Shown here: piece after piece, positions 8,285-16,346 of the stretch
Position numbering within the stretch: position 1 is the first letter of the stretch
How the letters are laid out: each line of letters starts with the position of its first letter
From: Granulicella cerasi
GTDB lineage: Bacteria; Acidobacteriota; Terriglobia; Terriglobales; Acidobacteriaceae
NCBI RefSeq assembly: GCF_025685575.1
Contig: NZ_JAGSYD010000002.1
Span: 248,001 to 312,000, forward strand
Length of the DNA: 64,000 nt
Direction of reading: 5' to 3'
Position numbers and translations under genes: made by a program
Notes under the pieces: model-generated
Told to the model about the DNA's origin: nothing
The model's input: the letters and a program-made list of their open reading frames with translations, nothing else
Databases searched by the model: none

Positions 8285-10240
8285 ATGATCAAGCGACTCA
8301 CCCTCCTTTGCACGCTCACCCTTGGTTCGTTCACAAGCCTGCACGCGGCCGTGCCGACGCGCGCGCAGGTCGACGTTACCGGATACGTCATTCACGCCGA
8401 CCTCGACCCCGCCAGCGGCCAACTGAAGGCCACCGTCGCCGTCACCTTTACCGCGCTCGATGATCTGAACTCCGTCCTCTTCGGCCTGAACAACGGCCTG
8501 CAGGTCGCCTCAGTCACCGACGCCACGAACGCCGCACTCACGCCGCAGCGCAACGCCGCCGACTCCACCGTCGCCATCGCACTCACGACGCCCATGGCGA
8601 AAGGTTCCTCGACCACGTGGACCTTCACCTACGCGGGCGCGCCCAACGCCGACACCAGCCCTATCACCGGCATCAACTTCGTCTCGGTCAAAGACCCGAT
8701 CAGCGTGCTGCTTTACCCTGGCCGCTGGTTCCCCATCGCTATGCCCGGCCTCTATACCGACCGCTTCACCGCAGAGACGCACATTACCGTCCCCAAGGAC
8801 GAGCGCGTCGTTGGCTCCGGCTTCGTCGATCGCAAAGACGCAGGCAACGGTCGCACCGAGTACACCTTCAACTGGACCAAGCCCGGAATGCCCGGAACGA
8901 TTGTCGCTGGTAAATTCCTCGCGCCTGTCACGCCTACGGGCATTCCGAATGTCCGCGTCTACACCACCGAGGCCAGCAAAGATCGCGCGCAGGACCTCGG
9001 CATGAACACCGTGAAGGCCTTCGAGTTCCTCTCGAACGCCTTCGGCCCCGCTGAGTCCGGCAAACTCGAAGTGGTCGAGCTGCCGACTGACTCCGTCAGC
9101 GCGAACTGGGGTCCTGAGGTCGTCGCGCTGCGCCCCACCGCCAGTCAGCGCCTCACCACCAACATCGTCGCGCACCAGTGGTTCGGCTCCATGATCTCGC
9201 CCCAAACGCTGAACGACGCGTGGATCACCAACGGCCTCTGCCGCTACTCGGAGCTACTCTTCCTTGAAGATCAGAACGGCAAGTCCGCGCTGCAGGCAGC
9301 AATCACCGACACCTCCGCCGCTGCGCTGGCGTACGATACCGACCCGCTGACCACACTCGCGCGCGTTGATCCCTTCTCGCCGCAGTTCCAGGACGCCACC
9401 TACGACAAGGGAGCGATGGTCTTCCACATGCTCCGCCGGGAACTCGGCGATGACGCGTTCCTGAAGTTCGTGCGGGGCATGCTCACACAGTTCACCGACA
9501 AGCCCATCCGTACCTCGCAGGTGCAGCGCGTCGCCGAAGATTTCACCGAGTTGCCGCTCACGGCCTTCTTCTCGCAGTGGCTGGACGGCACAGGTGCGCC
9601 GGAGTTCACCAATAACTACTCGGTCTTCCGTCTTGGCAAAGGCAAGGGCTTCCGCACCGTCGGCTCTGTCACGCAGGACCTTGATCTCTTCTCCATGCCC
9701 GTGCAACTGCGCGTCGAAACCGAGGGTAAGAGCGAAGACCGCCGCGTGGACCTCTCCGGCACCGATGCAAAGTACTCCATCGAAACCTTTGGCAGACCGC
9801 GCCGCATCATCCTCGACCCGGAGAATTGGCTGCTCAAGAGCTCGCCTGATCTCGCGGTGAAGATCGCCATCCTGCGCGGCCAGCAGGACCTCGCACAAGG
9901 CGATCAGGCGGGCGCGATCGCGGAGTATCAAAAAGCTCTGCAGAATAACCGCGGCTCTTCGCTCGCAAACTATCGCCTCGCTGAAGTCTTCATGCAGCAG
10001 CACAACTACCAGACAGCCGCGAACAGCTTCCGCGACGCTCTACGCGGTGACGGAGATCCGCGCTGGGTCGAGGTCTGGAGCCACGTCAACCTCGGCAAGA
10101 TCTTCGACATTACCGGCCAGCGCGAGCGCGCTGTGAACGAGTATCGTCAGGCCATCCAGACGAACGACAACACACAAGGCGCCATCAACGAGGCCCGCGC
10201 CTACTCGCAGAAGCCTTACAAGATCGCCAACGACGAGTAG
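8285..10240 (+). CDS. M1-type aminopeptidase fold with lost active site, plus TPR domain
   Basis: A secreted protein of 651 residues (signal peptide about 1-21). Residues about 25-230 form an M1 N-terminal beta-sandwich and about 235-480 the peptidase domain. The zinc site is gone: where HExxH is expected the sequence is T293-N294-I-V-A-H297, followed by QWFG, and the third ligand, 19 residues on, is Asn316 in WITNGL. The GAMEN exopeptidase motif is replaced by SANWG. The fold signature around these sites is kept, so this is probably a non-catalytic paralogue. Residues about 540-640 contain TPR helices (ARGQQDLAQGD-type and LANYRLAEVF). I chose ATG 8285 behind CGAGGA; an upstream TTG at 8270 would add five residues. 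Confidence 0.8.
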   Translation: MIKRLTLLCTLTLGSFTSLHAAVPTRAQVDVTGYVIHADLDPASGQLKATVAVTFTALDDLNSVLFGLNNGLQVASVTDATNAALTPQRNAADSTVAIALTTPMAKGSSTTWTFTYAGAPNADTSPITGINFVSVKDPISVLLYPGRWFPIAMPGLYTDRFTAETHITVPKDERVVGSGFVDRKDAGNGRTEYTFNWTKPGMPGTIVAGKFLAPVTPTGIPNVRVYTTEASKDRAQDLGMNTVKAFEFLSNAFGPAESGKLEVVELPTDSVSANWGPEVVALRPTASQRLTTNIVAHQWFGSMISPQTLNDAWITNGLCRYSELLFLEDQNGKSALQAAITDTSAAALAYDTDPLTTLARVDPFSPQFQDATYDKGAMVFHMLRRELGDDAFLKFVRGMLTQFTDKPIRTSQVQRVAEDFTELPLTAFFSQWLDGTGAPEFTNNYSVFRLGKGKGFRTVGSVTQDLDLFSMPVQLRVETEGKSEDRRVDLSGTDAKYSIETFGRPRRIILDPENWLLKSSPDLAVKIAILRGQQDLAQGDQAGAIAEYQKALQNNRGSSLANYRLAEVFMQQHNYQTAANSFRDALRGDGDPRWVEVWSHVNLGKIFDITGQRERAVNEYRQAIQTNDNTQGAINEARAYSQKPYKIANDE

Positions 10241-11446
10241 TCACTTCACATCCGTATCCGCCGCTACAAACGCCAGCGCTGTCATCCCCTGCTTGATGAT
10301 GGCGTTCTTTCCGCCCTTCGCTTCCATCGTTTCTCCGCCAAAGAGCGGCACGACTTTCTCGCCAACCTGCACACCATGCACCTCGAAAACGAGGTCTCCG
10401 GGCGTGCTCAGTCCGTGCCCCTGATCGGCGTTCGTCAATTCTGCGACAACCTTTGAGCCCTTCGGCGCGATCACCTTACCGCCGAACTTCAAGTCATCAT
10501 CCAGCACAATCGCAGGGTCATCTCCCACGGCCGCTTCTTTGCTGCTGAGCTCCTTGCTGAAGGACACACGTAACGGCGTTCCCGCTCGCAAAATGCCGTC
10601 CGTCGGCACCTGCGTCGTCGTCTCCATCGGCTCAGACTTCGTGCCGTTCACCTCGTAGTCTGCGATCTCGACCGAGCTCCGCATGTAGTTCGGACCAATC
10701 GCCATGACTTGCAGATGCGTCGTGTTATTGATCGTGATCGGCCCGCGATACCTTGCAGAGTGCGTCGTAGGGGTCCAGCCGTTCGTCGTGTAATACAGCG
10801 TCGCGTAGTGCGTATCGCTCTTCAACTTGATCTTCGTACCCTTGTTTACCGTTCCCGGCTCTGCGGAGAACGTCGGCTTTTCCACGCCGAGCGCATTACC
10901 GAAGGTTGGCCGAATCATCATCGGAGGCGGCTCACTCGCTACAGTCGCCGCTGAGACCTCCGCGGAGGACGTCGAGTTCTTCTGCGCAGCTTCCTGACCT
11001 CCTGAGGCGAGCGCCGCTGTGCGGTAGAGTCCGTTCATCCGCTTCAGCGCCGCAGGGCTCGATGAGAGCGAAGCCATCTGCATCACACCCTGCACCTTCG
11101 ACGCATCCGTGATCGAGAGGTTCCTCGCGCGCACCAGCGCGTTGAGCATCGCACGCTCATGCTGGATGTTGCTCATCTGCGTGATGAAAATCATGTTCTG
11201 CTGATTGGCCAAATGCAGCGAGGACATCTGCGACATGAACACCATCGACGCCTGCATGTTCATACCAATCATCTGGTTCATCGCCATGGCCATCAACTGC
11301 GCAGAGTTTTGAATCGTCATCGCCTGTTGCTGCGCGGCCATCATGGCCATAGAAGCCTGCGCTTCAGGCGGGATCCCGGGAGTGGCACTGAACTGCGCAG
11401 TAGCAACGGCAGAAAACAGGAATGCGAGAGCCACAGCAGGCTTCAT
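10241..11446 (-). CDS. Secreted Met/Gln-rich protein with chitobiase-C-like domain
   Basis: A protein of 401 residues with a signal peptide (about 1-18). Residues about 30-100 are strikingly rich in Met, Gln and Ala (for example SMAMMAAQQQAM and MAMNQMIGMNMQ) and predicted helical. Residues about 195-262 (KPTFSAEPGTVNKGTKIKL, then YYTTNGWTPTTHSARYRGP) resemble the CHB_HEX_C-type Ig-like domain found at the C-termini of chitobiases and in many acidobacterial surface proteins. The last 120 residues contain a beta-rich segment (VSFSKELSSK and VIAPKGSKVVAEL). No catalytic motif is seen and the function is unknown. Its stop abuts that of the M1-like gene tail to tail. Confidence 0.6.
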   Translation of the reverse strand: MKPAVALAFLFSAVATAQFSATPGIPPEAQASMAMMAAQQQAMTIQNSAQLMAMAMNQMIGMNMQASMVFMSQMSSLHLANQQNMIFITQMSNIQHERAMLNALVRARNLSITDASKVQGVMQMASLSSSPAALKRMNGLYRTAALASGGQEAAQKNSTSSAEVSAATVASEPPPMMIRPTFGNALGVEKPTFSAEPGTVNKGTKIKLKSDTHYATLYYTTNGWTPTTHSARYRGPITINNTTHLQVMAIGPNYMRSSVEIADYEVNGTKSEPMETTTQVPTDGILRAGTPLRVSFSKELSSKEAAVGDDPAIVLDDDLKFGGKVIAPKGSKVVAELTNADQGHGLSTPGDLVFEVHGVQVGEKVVPLFGGETMEAKGGKNAIIKQGMTALAFVAADTDVK

Positions 11447-11504
11447 CGATGGAACCTCTCTCAGCTGGAAGAATGATCCAACATAGCATGAAGTCCGCTC
11501 TCGA

Positions 11505-12053
11505 CTAAAGTTCCGGCCGCAGCACGTTCTTCATCAACTGCGGCTGTTCCACATCGGGGGAAAGAGTCGCCGTGAGCCTCATCTGCTGCGCGAGAACGAT
11601 CACGTCCTCCAGCACAGCCTGCTCCACAAAGCGCGAGCGCATCACGAGCACTTCCCCCTGCAGCAGGTCGCCGCTCTCCGCACGCAAGCCAACGCATTTC
11701 CCTTGGCGATAGGTGCAGCTTGCGAGGTCCGTAATGCTCAGCGTCTGTGTGGGAGTTACGAGCACTGTACGCGGAGGGGCCATGCGGTCGAGCAGCGAGA
11801 AGATCTCCAGCTTGGACTCAAGATCATCCGGCACAAAGTCGATCGCCACGTCCGCATCGGCGACAGCTTCTTCCACCGTCAATGCGAAACGCACACCGCT
11901 CACGCCAGCTTCGGCGTACTCGTCTTCCGCGCGGCGAAGCTTGGAGGGCATCACGTCTTCGAGCACAACGTCGAAGCCCGACTGCGCGCAACGCAAAGCG
12001 AACGCGCGTCCGGCCACGCCGGCGCCGATCACCGCAACCTTCTGTACGGGCAT
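11505..12053 (-). CDS. Stand-alone 3-hydroxyacyl-CoA dehydrogenase NAD-binding-like protein
   Basis: A protein of 182 residues beginning with a Rossmann dinucleotide loop, VAVIGAGVAGRAFALRCAQS, then DVVLEDVMPSKLRRAE and DADVAIDFVPDDLESKLEIF. These match the N-terminal NAD-binding domain of 3-hydroxyacyl-CoA dehydrogenases. Full enzymes have a second, C-terminal domain of about 100 residues that is absent here, and the catalytic His-Glu pair region is weakly conserved (VTPTQTLSITDLA replaces the usual SNTSxxxI block). I infer an NAD(P)-binding protein that may not be a beta-oxidation enzyme. It starts four bases after the stop of the small gene upstream, so the two are almost certainly co-transcribed and probably translationally coupled. 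Confidence 0.65.
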   Translation of the reverse strand: MPVQKVAVIGAGVAGRAFALRCAQSGFDVVLEDVMPSKLRRAEDEYAEAGVSGVRFALTVEEAVADADVAIDFVPDDLESKLEIFSLLDRMAPPRTVLVTPTQTLSITDLASCTYRQGKCVGLRAESGDLLQGEVLVMRSRFVEQAVLEDVIVLAQQMRLTATLSPDVEQPQLMKNVLRPEL

Positions 12054-12057
12054 GGAG

Positions 12058-12234
12058 CTACTTCAGCGCTTCGAGTACCGAGTTCACGCTCGGGTCCGAG
12101 TTCTTGATGTACTCGCTCACGCGCGCCTTCTCTTCAGGAGTCAGCACCTGGATCGTCGTCAGAATGCGACGCAGAGTGACAGCCATATCGTCAACGTAAT
12201 TCATGGTGCGGATTGCTTCACCGGAAAGAGGCAC
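12058..12234 (-). CDS. Small conserved-looking protein, 58 residues
   Basis: This small gene has a GTG start at 12234 preceded by AGGAG at 12249-12245, a spacing of ten bases. An in-frame ATG at 12204 would give 48 residues. The product reads as an acidic-basic helical protein with segments RRILTTIQVLTPEEKARVSE and SDPSVNSVLEALK. No signal peptide or membrane segment. It lies four bases upstream of the Rossmann-fold gene. I do not recognise a family. The LTPEEKA...YI.NSDP pattern is reminiscent of small helical proteins common in Acidobacteriota, but this is only an impression. Confidence 0.6.
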   Translation of the reverse strand: MPLSGEAIRTMNYVDDMAVTLRRILTTIQVLTPEEKARVSEYIKNSDPSVNSVLEALK

Positions 12235-12315
12235 GCGGTTGGTTCTCCTGGAACAAGATACCGCCAGTCTACTCCTTCATCCGCGCGGAGTTCTGCACAG
12301 GACGCGCAATGAAAG

Positions 12316-13896
12316 CTACTTCGTCGCGCCCTCTTCCACCCGCAGTGCGGCCTGGTCCGTGGGCTGCCCTGCCGTGTCGCCCTCGATCGGCTTCTGGTAG
12401 CCATCGCGGTCCGTCATCTCCATGATCGCCGCCATCTGCGCCGCGAAATCCGGGTGCAGCGCGTCACGATGATAACGCCATGACCAGTTCCCCTCCGGCA
12501 GCGACGGCGTGTTCATGCGGCCATCCGAGCCGAGGTGCAGGATGTCCTGCAACGGGAAGATGCAGGTATTGGCGACCGATGAAGCCGCGCACTTGATCAT
12601 CGCCCACACGATCTGCCCGTCGTGCTCGATGGGATGCAGATACGTCTGCACATTCGCGCGCTCGATCTCGTTCACGTCATCGCGCCACCAGCCCAGCGTC
12701 GTATTGTTGTCATGCGTGCCGGTGTAAACGACGGTGTTCGGCACCATGCGGTGCGGCAGGTAGAGATGACCGCCGCGATCGCCGAATCCAAACTGCAGGA
12801 TGCGCATGCCCGGCATGTTGAAGAACTCGCGCAGCTCGTCAACCTCCGGTGTGATGAGACCGAGGTCTTCCGCAAGGAACGGAAGCTCGCCGAAGATCTC
12901 TCGCAGGCGATTGAACAACGCATGACCGGGGGCCTTGATCCATTGGCCGTTCAGCGCGGTCTCTTCCTCCGCGGGGATCGACCAGTACGCCTCGAAGCCA
13001 CGGAAGTGATCGAGGCGAATCGCGTCGTAAAGCGCCAAAGCACGACGAATACGCGCAACCCACCAGTCGAAGCCACGCTCTTCGAGAAGCGACCACTTGT
13101 AAAGCGGATTGCCCCAACGCTGGCCGGTCACCGAGAAGTAATCCGGCGGCACGCCTGAAACCCGGATGGGCATGCGCTTCTCGTCGAGTTCAAAGATCTC
13201 AGGATGCGTCCACACATCGGCGGAATCGTACGACACAAAGATCGCAACATCGCCGAGAATCTTGATGTCCTTCGCCTCGCAGTAGCGACGCAGGTCACCC
13301 CACTGCTGGTCGAAGAAGAACTGCACCACCTCTTCGGTCGCGATCTCGCGCGAAGCCTCATTCATGAACTGCGTCATCGCATCGGCCTTGCGAAGACAGA
13401 ACTCCTCGGGCCACTCATTCCAGCTCTTATATTCGAACTTGCGACGCAGCACGTTGAAGAGCGCGTAGTCCGTCAGCCAGGCAATGTTGTCCTGCTTGAA
13501 CCGCTGAAAGCGCTGCTTCTGCTCGGGACTCGCGTTGTCGAGAAAGTTCGCCGCAGCTTCTTCGACCAGCGGCAGCTTCTCGTTGAAGACGCGGCCGAAG
13601 TCGCAGTTGCCGTCATGCCCAGCAAGGCCGGCGATGCGCTCCTGCGTGAGAAAGCCGTCGCGCACCAGGAACTCGAGCGAAATCAGCTGATAGTTGCCCG
13701 CGAACGCTGAGAGCGCGGAGTACGGCGAAGAACCGTAGCCCGTGGGCGAGAGCGGAAGCACCTGCCAGAGTCGCTGTTTCGCTGAGACGAGGAAGTCGGC
13801 GAAGTCATATGCCGCAGGGCCGAAGTCGCCCACGCCACCATAGGACGGAAGGCTCGTAATGTGGCACAGGACACCTGAAATTCGTTCGCTCGTCAA
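12316..13896 (-). CDS. malQ: 4-alpha-glucanotransferase (amylomaltase)
   Basis: A GH77 enzyme of 526 residues that transfers alpha-1,4-glucan segments in maltodextrin or glycogen metabolism, in the cytosol. Visible blocks: SGVLCHITSLPSYGGVGDFG and WQVLPLSPTGYGSSPYSALS near the start, ILGDVAIFVSYDSADVW, IRLDHFRGFEAYWSIPAEE (Asp nucleophile in RLDHFRG), PFLAEDLGLITPEV (acid/base Glu in AEDLG) and TGTHDNNTTLGWW (conserved HD). It starts at TTG 13896 behind a GGGAG six bases upstream. The length matches the bacterial type I enzymes. No other glycogen gene lies nearby. Confidence 0.95.
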   Translation of the reverse strand: MTSERISGVLCHITSLPSYGGVGDFGPAAYDFADFLVSAKQRLWQVLPLSPTGYGSSPYSALSAFAGNYQLISLEFLVRDGFLTQERIAGLAGHDGNCDFGRVFNEKLPLVEEAAANFLDNASPEQKQRFQRFKQDNIAWLTDYALFNVLRRKFEYKSWNEWPEEFCLRKADAMTQFMNEASREIATEEVVQFFFDQQWGDLRRYCEAKDIKILGDVAIFVSYDSADVWTHPEIFELDEKRMPIRVSGVPPDYFSVTGQRWGNPLYKWSLLEERGFDWWVARIRRALALYDAIRLDHFRGFEAYWSIPAEEETALNGQWIKAPGHALFNRLREIFGELPFLAEDLGLITPEVDELREFFNMPGMRILQFGFGDRGGHLYLPHRMVPNTVVYTGTHDNNTTLGWWRDDVNEIERANVQTYLHPIEHDGQIVWAMIKCAASSVANTCIFPLQDILHLGSDGRMNTPSLPEGNWSWRYHRDALHPDFAAQMAAIMEMTDRDGYQKPIEGDTAGQPTDQAALRVEEGATK

Positions 13897-14029
13897 CGTC
13901 TGCTCCCGCGCGCTCCGGGCGCGCTGCTCTCAGCATAGGACGTAAGACATACCTCACAGGATGGATGAATTCTCTGACGTATCTTTCGCAGCAATGGAGC
14001 TTTTCACCGCACCGAAACGAACGGGTGCT

Positions 14030-14053
14030 CCCTGTCTCGATTCTGAGACAGGG
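14030..14053. other. Hairpin in the region upstream of malQ
   Basis: A 9-bp perfect inverted repeat, CCCTGTCTC (14030-14038) and GAGACAGGG (14045-14053), with a six-base loop. It lies in the 234-base space between malQ and ppiD, about 135 bases upstream of malQ. It could be an operator or a second terminator; nothing decides between them. Confidence 0.35.
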
Positions 14054-14082
14054 GTTGGCCGGCATCATGCGCACCCAGACGC

Positions 14083-14109
14083 AAAAACGCGACGCCGAAG
14101 CGTCGCGTT
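14083..14109 (-). terminator. Intrinsic terminator after ppiD
   Basis: A perfect 10-bp stem (AACGCGACGC at 14086-14095, GCGTCGCGTT at 14100-14109) with a CGAA loop. Read on the minus strand it is followed by a run of five T, 21 bases beyond the ppiD stop codon. Confidence 0.8.
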
Positions 14110-14130
14110 CGTTGTCTTCTTGCGAAGAGG

Positions 14131-16101
14131 TTAGTTGCCGAACGGTCCACCCGGCATTTGCTTCTTCGAGTAGACGATAGCGCCACCCTTTTCGTACTTC
14201 TGCATCAGGTCGCCCGCGAAGATGCCGAAGACTTCCTGCTGCTTCTGCTGCAACAGCTTGTCCTTGGTCGCCGCGAAGTTCTTCGCGATGTCATCATCGG
14301 TGGGCTGCTGCTTGTCGGTGATCTGCAGCACTGCCGCGCTTGCACCCGAATTGATCGGACCGGAAACCTGGCCCTTGTTCAGGTCGAATGCGACAGCAGC
14401 TGCGCCGTTCATCGCGCCAATGCCCTGTACCTGGCCATCGCGGCCAACAAGGTCGGAGCTCTTCACGTCGAGGTGCATTTCAGCAGCGGCCTTCTTCAAG
14501 TCGCCCGAAGCCTTCGCTGCGTCCGCCAGCTTCTTCACCTGCTGGTTCAGCAACTCAGGAGCCTTCTGCTCCTTGTAGTCGTCCAGAACATGCGACTTCC
14601 AGTCAGCGAACGCCGGTGCGTGGGCTGCCTTCACATCTTCCACCTGGAAGATTGCGAAACCTTCACCGGTGGAAGCGGCCTGCGGAGCTGCACCCTTGGT
14701 CGCGGCAAACGCGGCCTTCAACACGCTCGTCGAATCGGCGAGCACACCGATCACGCCGTCCGCACCGATGTAGTCGGTGGTTTCAACGTGCAGATTGTGC
14801 GCAGCAGCGGTGGCGTCGAGGCCCTTGGACTTCGCTTCGGCAGCGAGCTGCGTAGCGTAAGCCTGAGCTGCGGTCGCGGACTTCTGCGCGGCAAGCTGTG
14901 CGGCGATCGTGTCATGCACTTCGCTTAGCGGCTTTGCATGAGCGTTGTCCTTCGCGATCGTCTGGATGATGTGGTAACCGAACTGCGAGCGAACCAGATC
15001 AGAGGTCTGACCGGGGTTCAACGCCATCGCAGCCTTTGCGTACGCCGGATCCAGCGAGCTCGTCGGGATCATCGGCAGTTCGCCGCCCTTGTCCTTCGAG
15101 CCGGGGTCAGCCGAGTACTTCTTGGCGAGCTCCGCGAAGTTGCCGCCGGCCTTGAGCTGCTTCAGCACATCCGCAGCCTTTGCCTTCGCGTCAGCGTCGG
15201 TCTTGGCATCAGCACCCTTGGGCGCAGTGATGAGGATGTGGCGCGTCTGCACCTGCTCCGGAACCTTGTACTGGTCCAGGTGGCCGTTGTAGTACGCCGC
15301 AATCTCTGCGTCCGTCGGCTTTGCAGCAGCATTCGGTACATCCGAGTTCGAGAACGCAAAGAGCTTGATCTTGCGCTGCTCGGGGATCGCCGTCGCGTAA
15401 CGCGATGCGCTCTGCTTGAAGAACGCTTCGAGCTCCGAGTCGCTCGGGTTGATGGTCTTCTTGATGTCGTCAGCCGAGATCGTCGCGTAGTCAAACTTGA
15501 TCTTCGTACCGGTCTTCAGGTACTCCGTACGCACGGCAGCGTCCGCTACCGAAACACCGCCGCTGACGAGGGCCTGCAGGCGCTGAATCTCGAGGTCCGA
15601 CTTCACTTCCTTCTCGAAGTCGGCCACCGAGATACCGAAGTACGTCTGGACGAAGTCCATGTACTTCTGGTCGCCGATGAACTGTCCGCTCGGGAAGAGG
15701 TACTGCGCGAAAACGCCCTTCTGCAGCTCGCGACGAAGATCGTCGTCGGAAACTTGCAGGCCGAGGCGGTCAGCTTCGCGGAGCAGCACAGCACGCTCCA
15801 CCTGCTGCTGGCCCACACGCGACATCAGGAACGACGCGTAGAAGCTCGGCAGGTTCTGGCGGCGCATCTGCTGCTGCACTTCGCGGTCGACGTCCGCCAT
15901 GCGGATCGGCACGGCTTCGCCGGTCAGGCGGCCCCACAGTCCCGGAGCACGAACCGTCGCAAACACCGTGGCGTCGTTCGCTGCGTTGTTATCAAAGATG
16001 CCGGGAACGAGCGTAATGACCATCGTGACGATGGCAGCGCCGATAATGAGCCACCAAATTGCTTTGGTGACACCGTTGTCCTTCTGCAGAGTGCGAATCA
16101 T
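14131..16101 (-). CDS. ppiD: PpiD-like periplasmic peptidyl-prolyl isomerase
   Basis: A protein of 656 residues with one N-terminal membrane anchor (about 13-35, IWWLIIGAAIVTMVITLVPG) and a large periplasmic part. Residues about 60-260 match a SurA-N-type chaperone domain. Residues about 285-385 form a parvulin domain (RHILITAP, NFAELAKKYSADPGSKDKGG, MALNPGQTSDLVRSQFGYHII), and the C-terminal part resembles a second, degenerate parvulin. PpiD family proteins sit at the Sec translocon and help newly exported proteins fold. The domain order and length match the family. Followed by a strong terminator. Confidence 0.9.
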   Translation of the reverse strand: MIRTLQKDNGVTKAIWWLIIGAAIVTMVITLVPGIFDNNAANDATVFATVRAPGLWGRLTGEAVPIRMADVDREVQQQMRRQNLPSFYASFLMSRVGQQQVERAVLLREADRLGLQVSDDDLRRELQKGVFAQYLFPSGQFIGDQKYMDFVQTYFGISVADFEKEVKSDLEIQRLQALVSGGVSVADAAVRTEYLKTGTKIKFDYATISADDIKKTINPSDSELEAFFKQSASRYATAIPEQRKIKLFAFSNSDVPNAAAKPTDAEIAAYYNGHLDQYKVPEQVQTRHILITAPKGADAKTDADAKAKAADVLKQLKAGGNFAELAKKYSADPGSKDKGGELPMIPTSSLDPAYAKAAMALNPGQTSDLVRSQFGYHIIQTIAKDNAHAKPLSEVHDTIAAQLAAQKSATAAQAYATQLAAEAKSKGLDATAAAHNLHVETTDYIGADGVIGVLADSTSVLKAAFAATKGAAPQAASTGEGFAIFQVEDVKAAHAPAFADWKSHVLDDYKEQKAPELLNQQVKKLADAAKASGDLKKAAAEMHLDVKSSDLVGRDGQVQGIGAMNGAAAVAFDLNKGQVSGPINSGASAAVLQITDKQQPTDDDIAKNFAATKDKLLQQKQQEVFGIFAGDLMQKYEKGGAIVYSKKQMPGGPFGN

Positions 16102-16297
16102 GCTGGGCTAACAACCTTCAGTAGGGCGCACATACGCCGCGTCGCGAGCGGGTACGCCGGCCTCATGGGATTTTGGGAGCGAACAAACGAACGCGATCAA
16201 GTACAAACGACCGGTCGCTATGTCCGCAAGAGGCTCACACCAGAGTATAAATCAGGCGTTTGCGGGAATGTTGCCGAGCGTCACGCCAAAATACGAA
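16102..16297. other. Intergenic space upstream of ppiD
   Basis: About 200 bases separate the ppiD start from the terminator of the BON gene. It must hold the ppiD promoter. I see no convincing reading frame, RNA gene or inverted repeat, and no clear consensus promoter boxes. Confidence 0.4.
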
Positions 16298-16324
16298 GGC
16301 CGCACCCATTTCCCGGGTGCGGCC
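16298..16324 (-). terminator. Probable terminator after the BON-domain gene
   Basis: A perfect 10-bp stem (GGCCGCACCC at 16298-16307, GGGTGCGGCC at 16315-16324) with a seven-base loop, 22 bases beyond the stop. On the minus strand a short T-rich tail (TTCGTATTTT) follows. Confidence 0.7.
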
Positions 16325-16346
16325 TGCATTTTCTTTTCGCCGAAGC

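Noticed and set aside
13965-14180. 71-codon plus-strand frame between malQ and ppiD
   Set aside because: It crosses the ppiD terminator and has no ribosome site or domain-like pattern.
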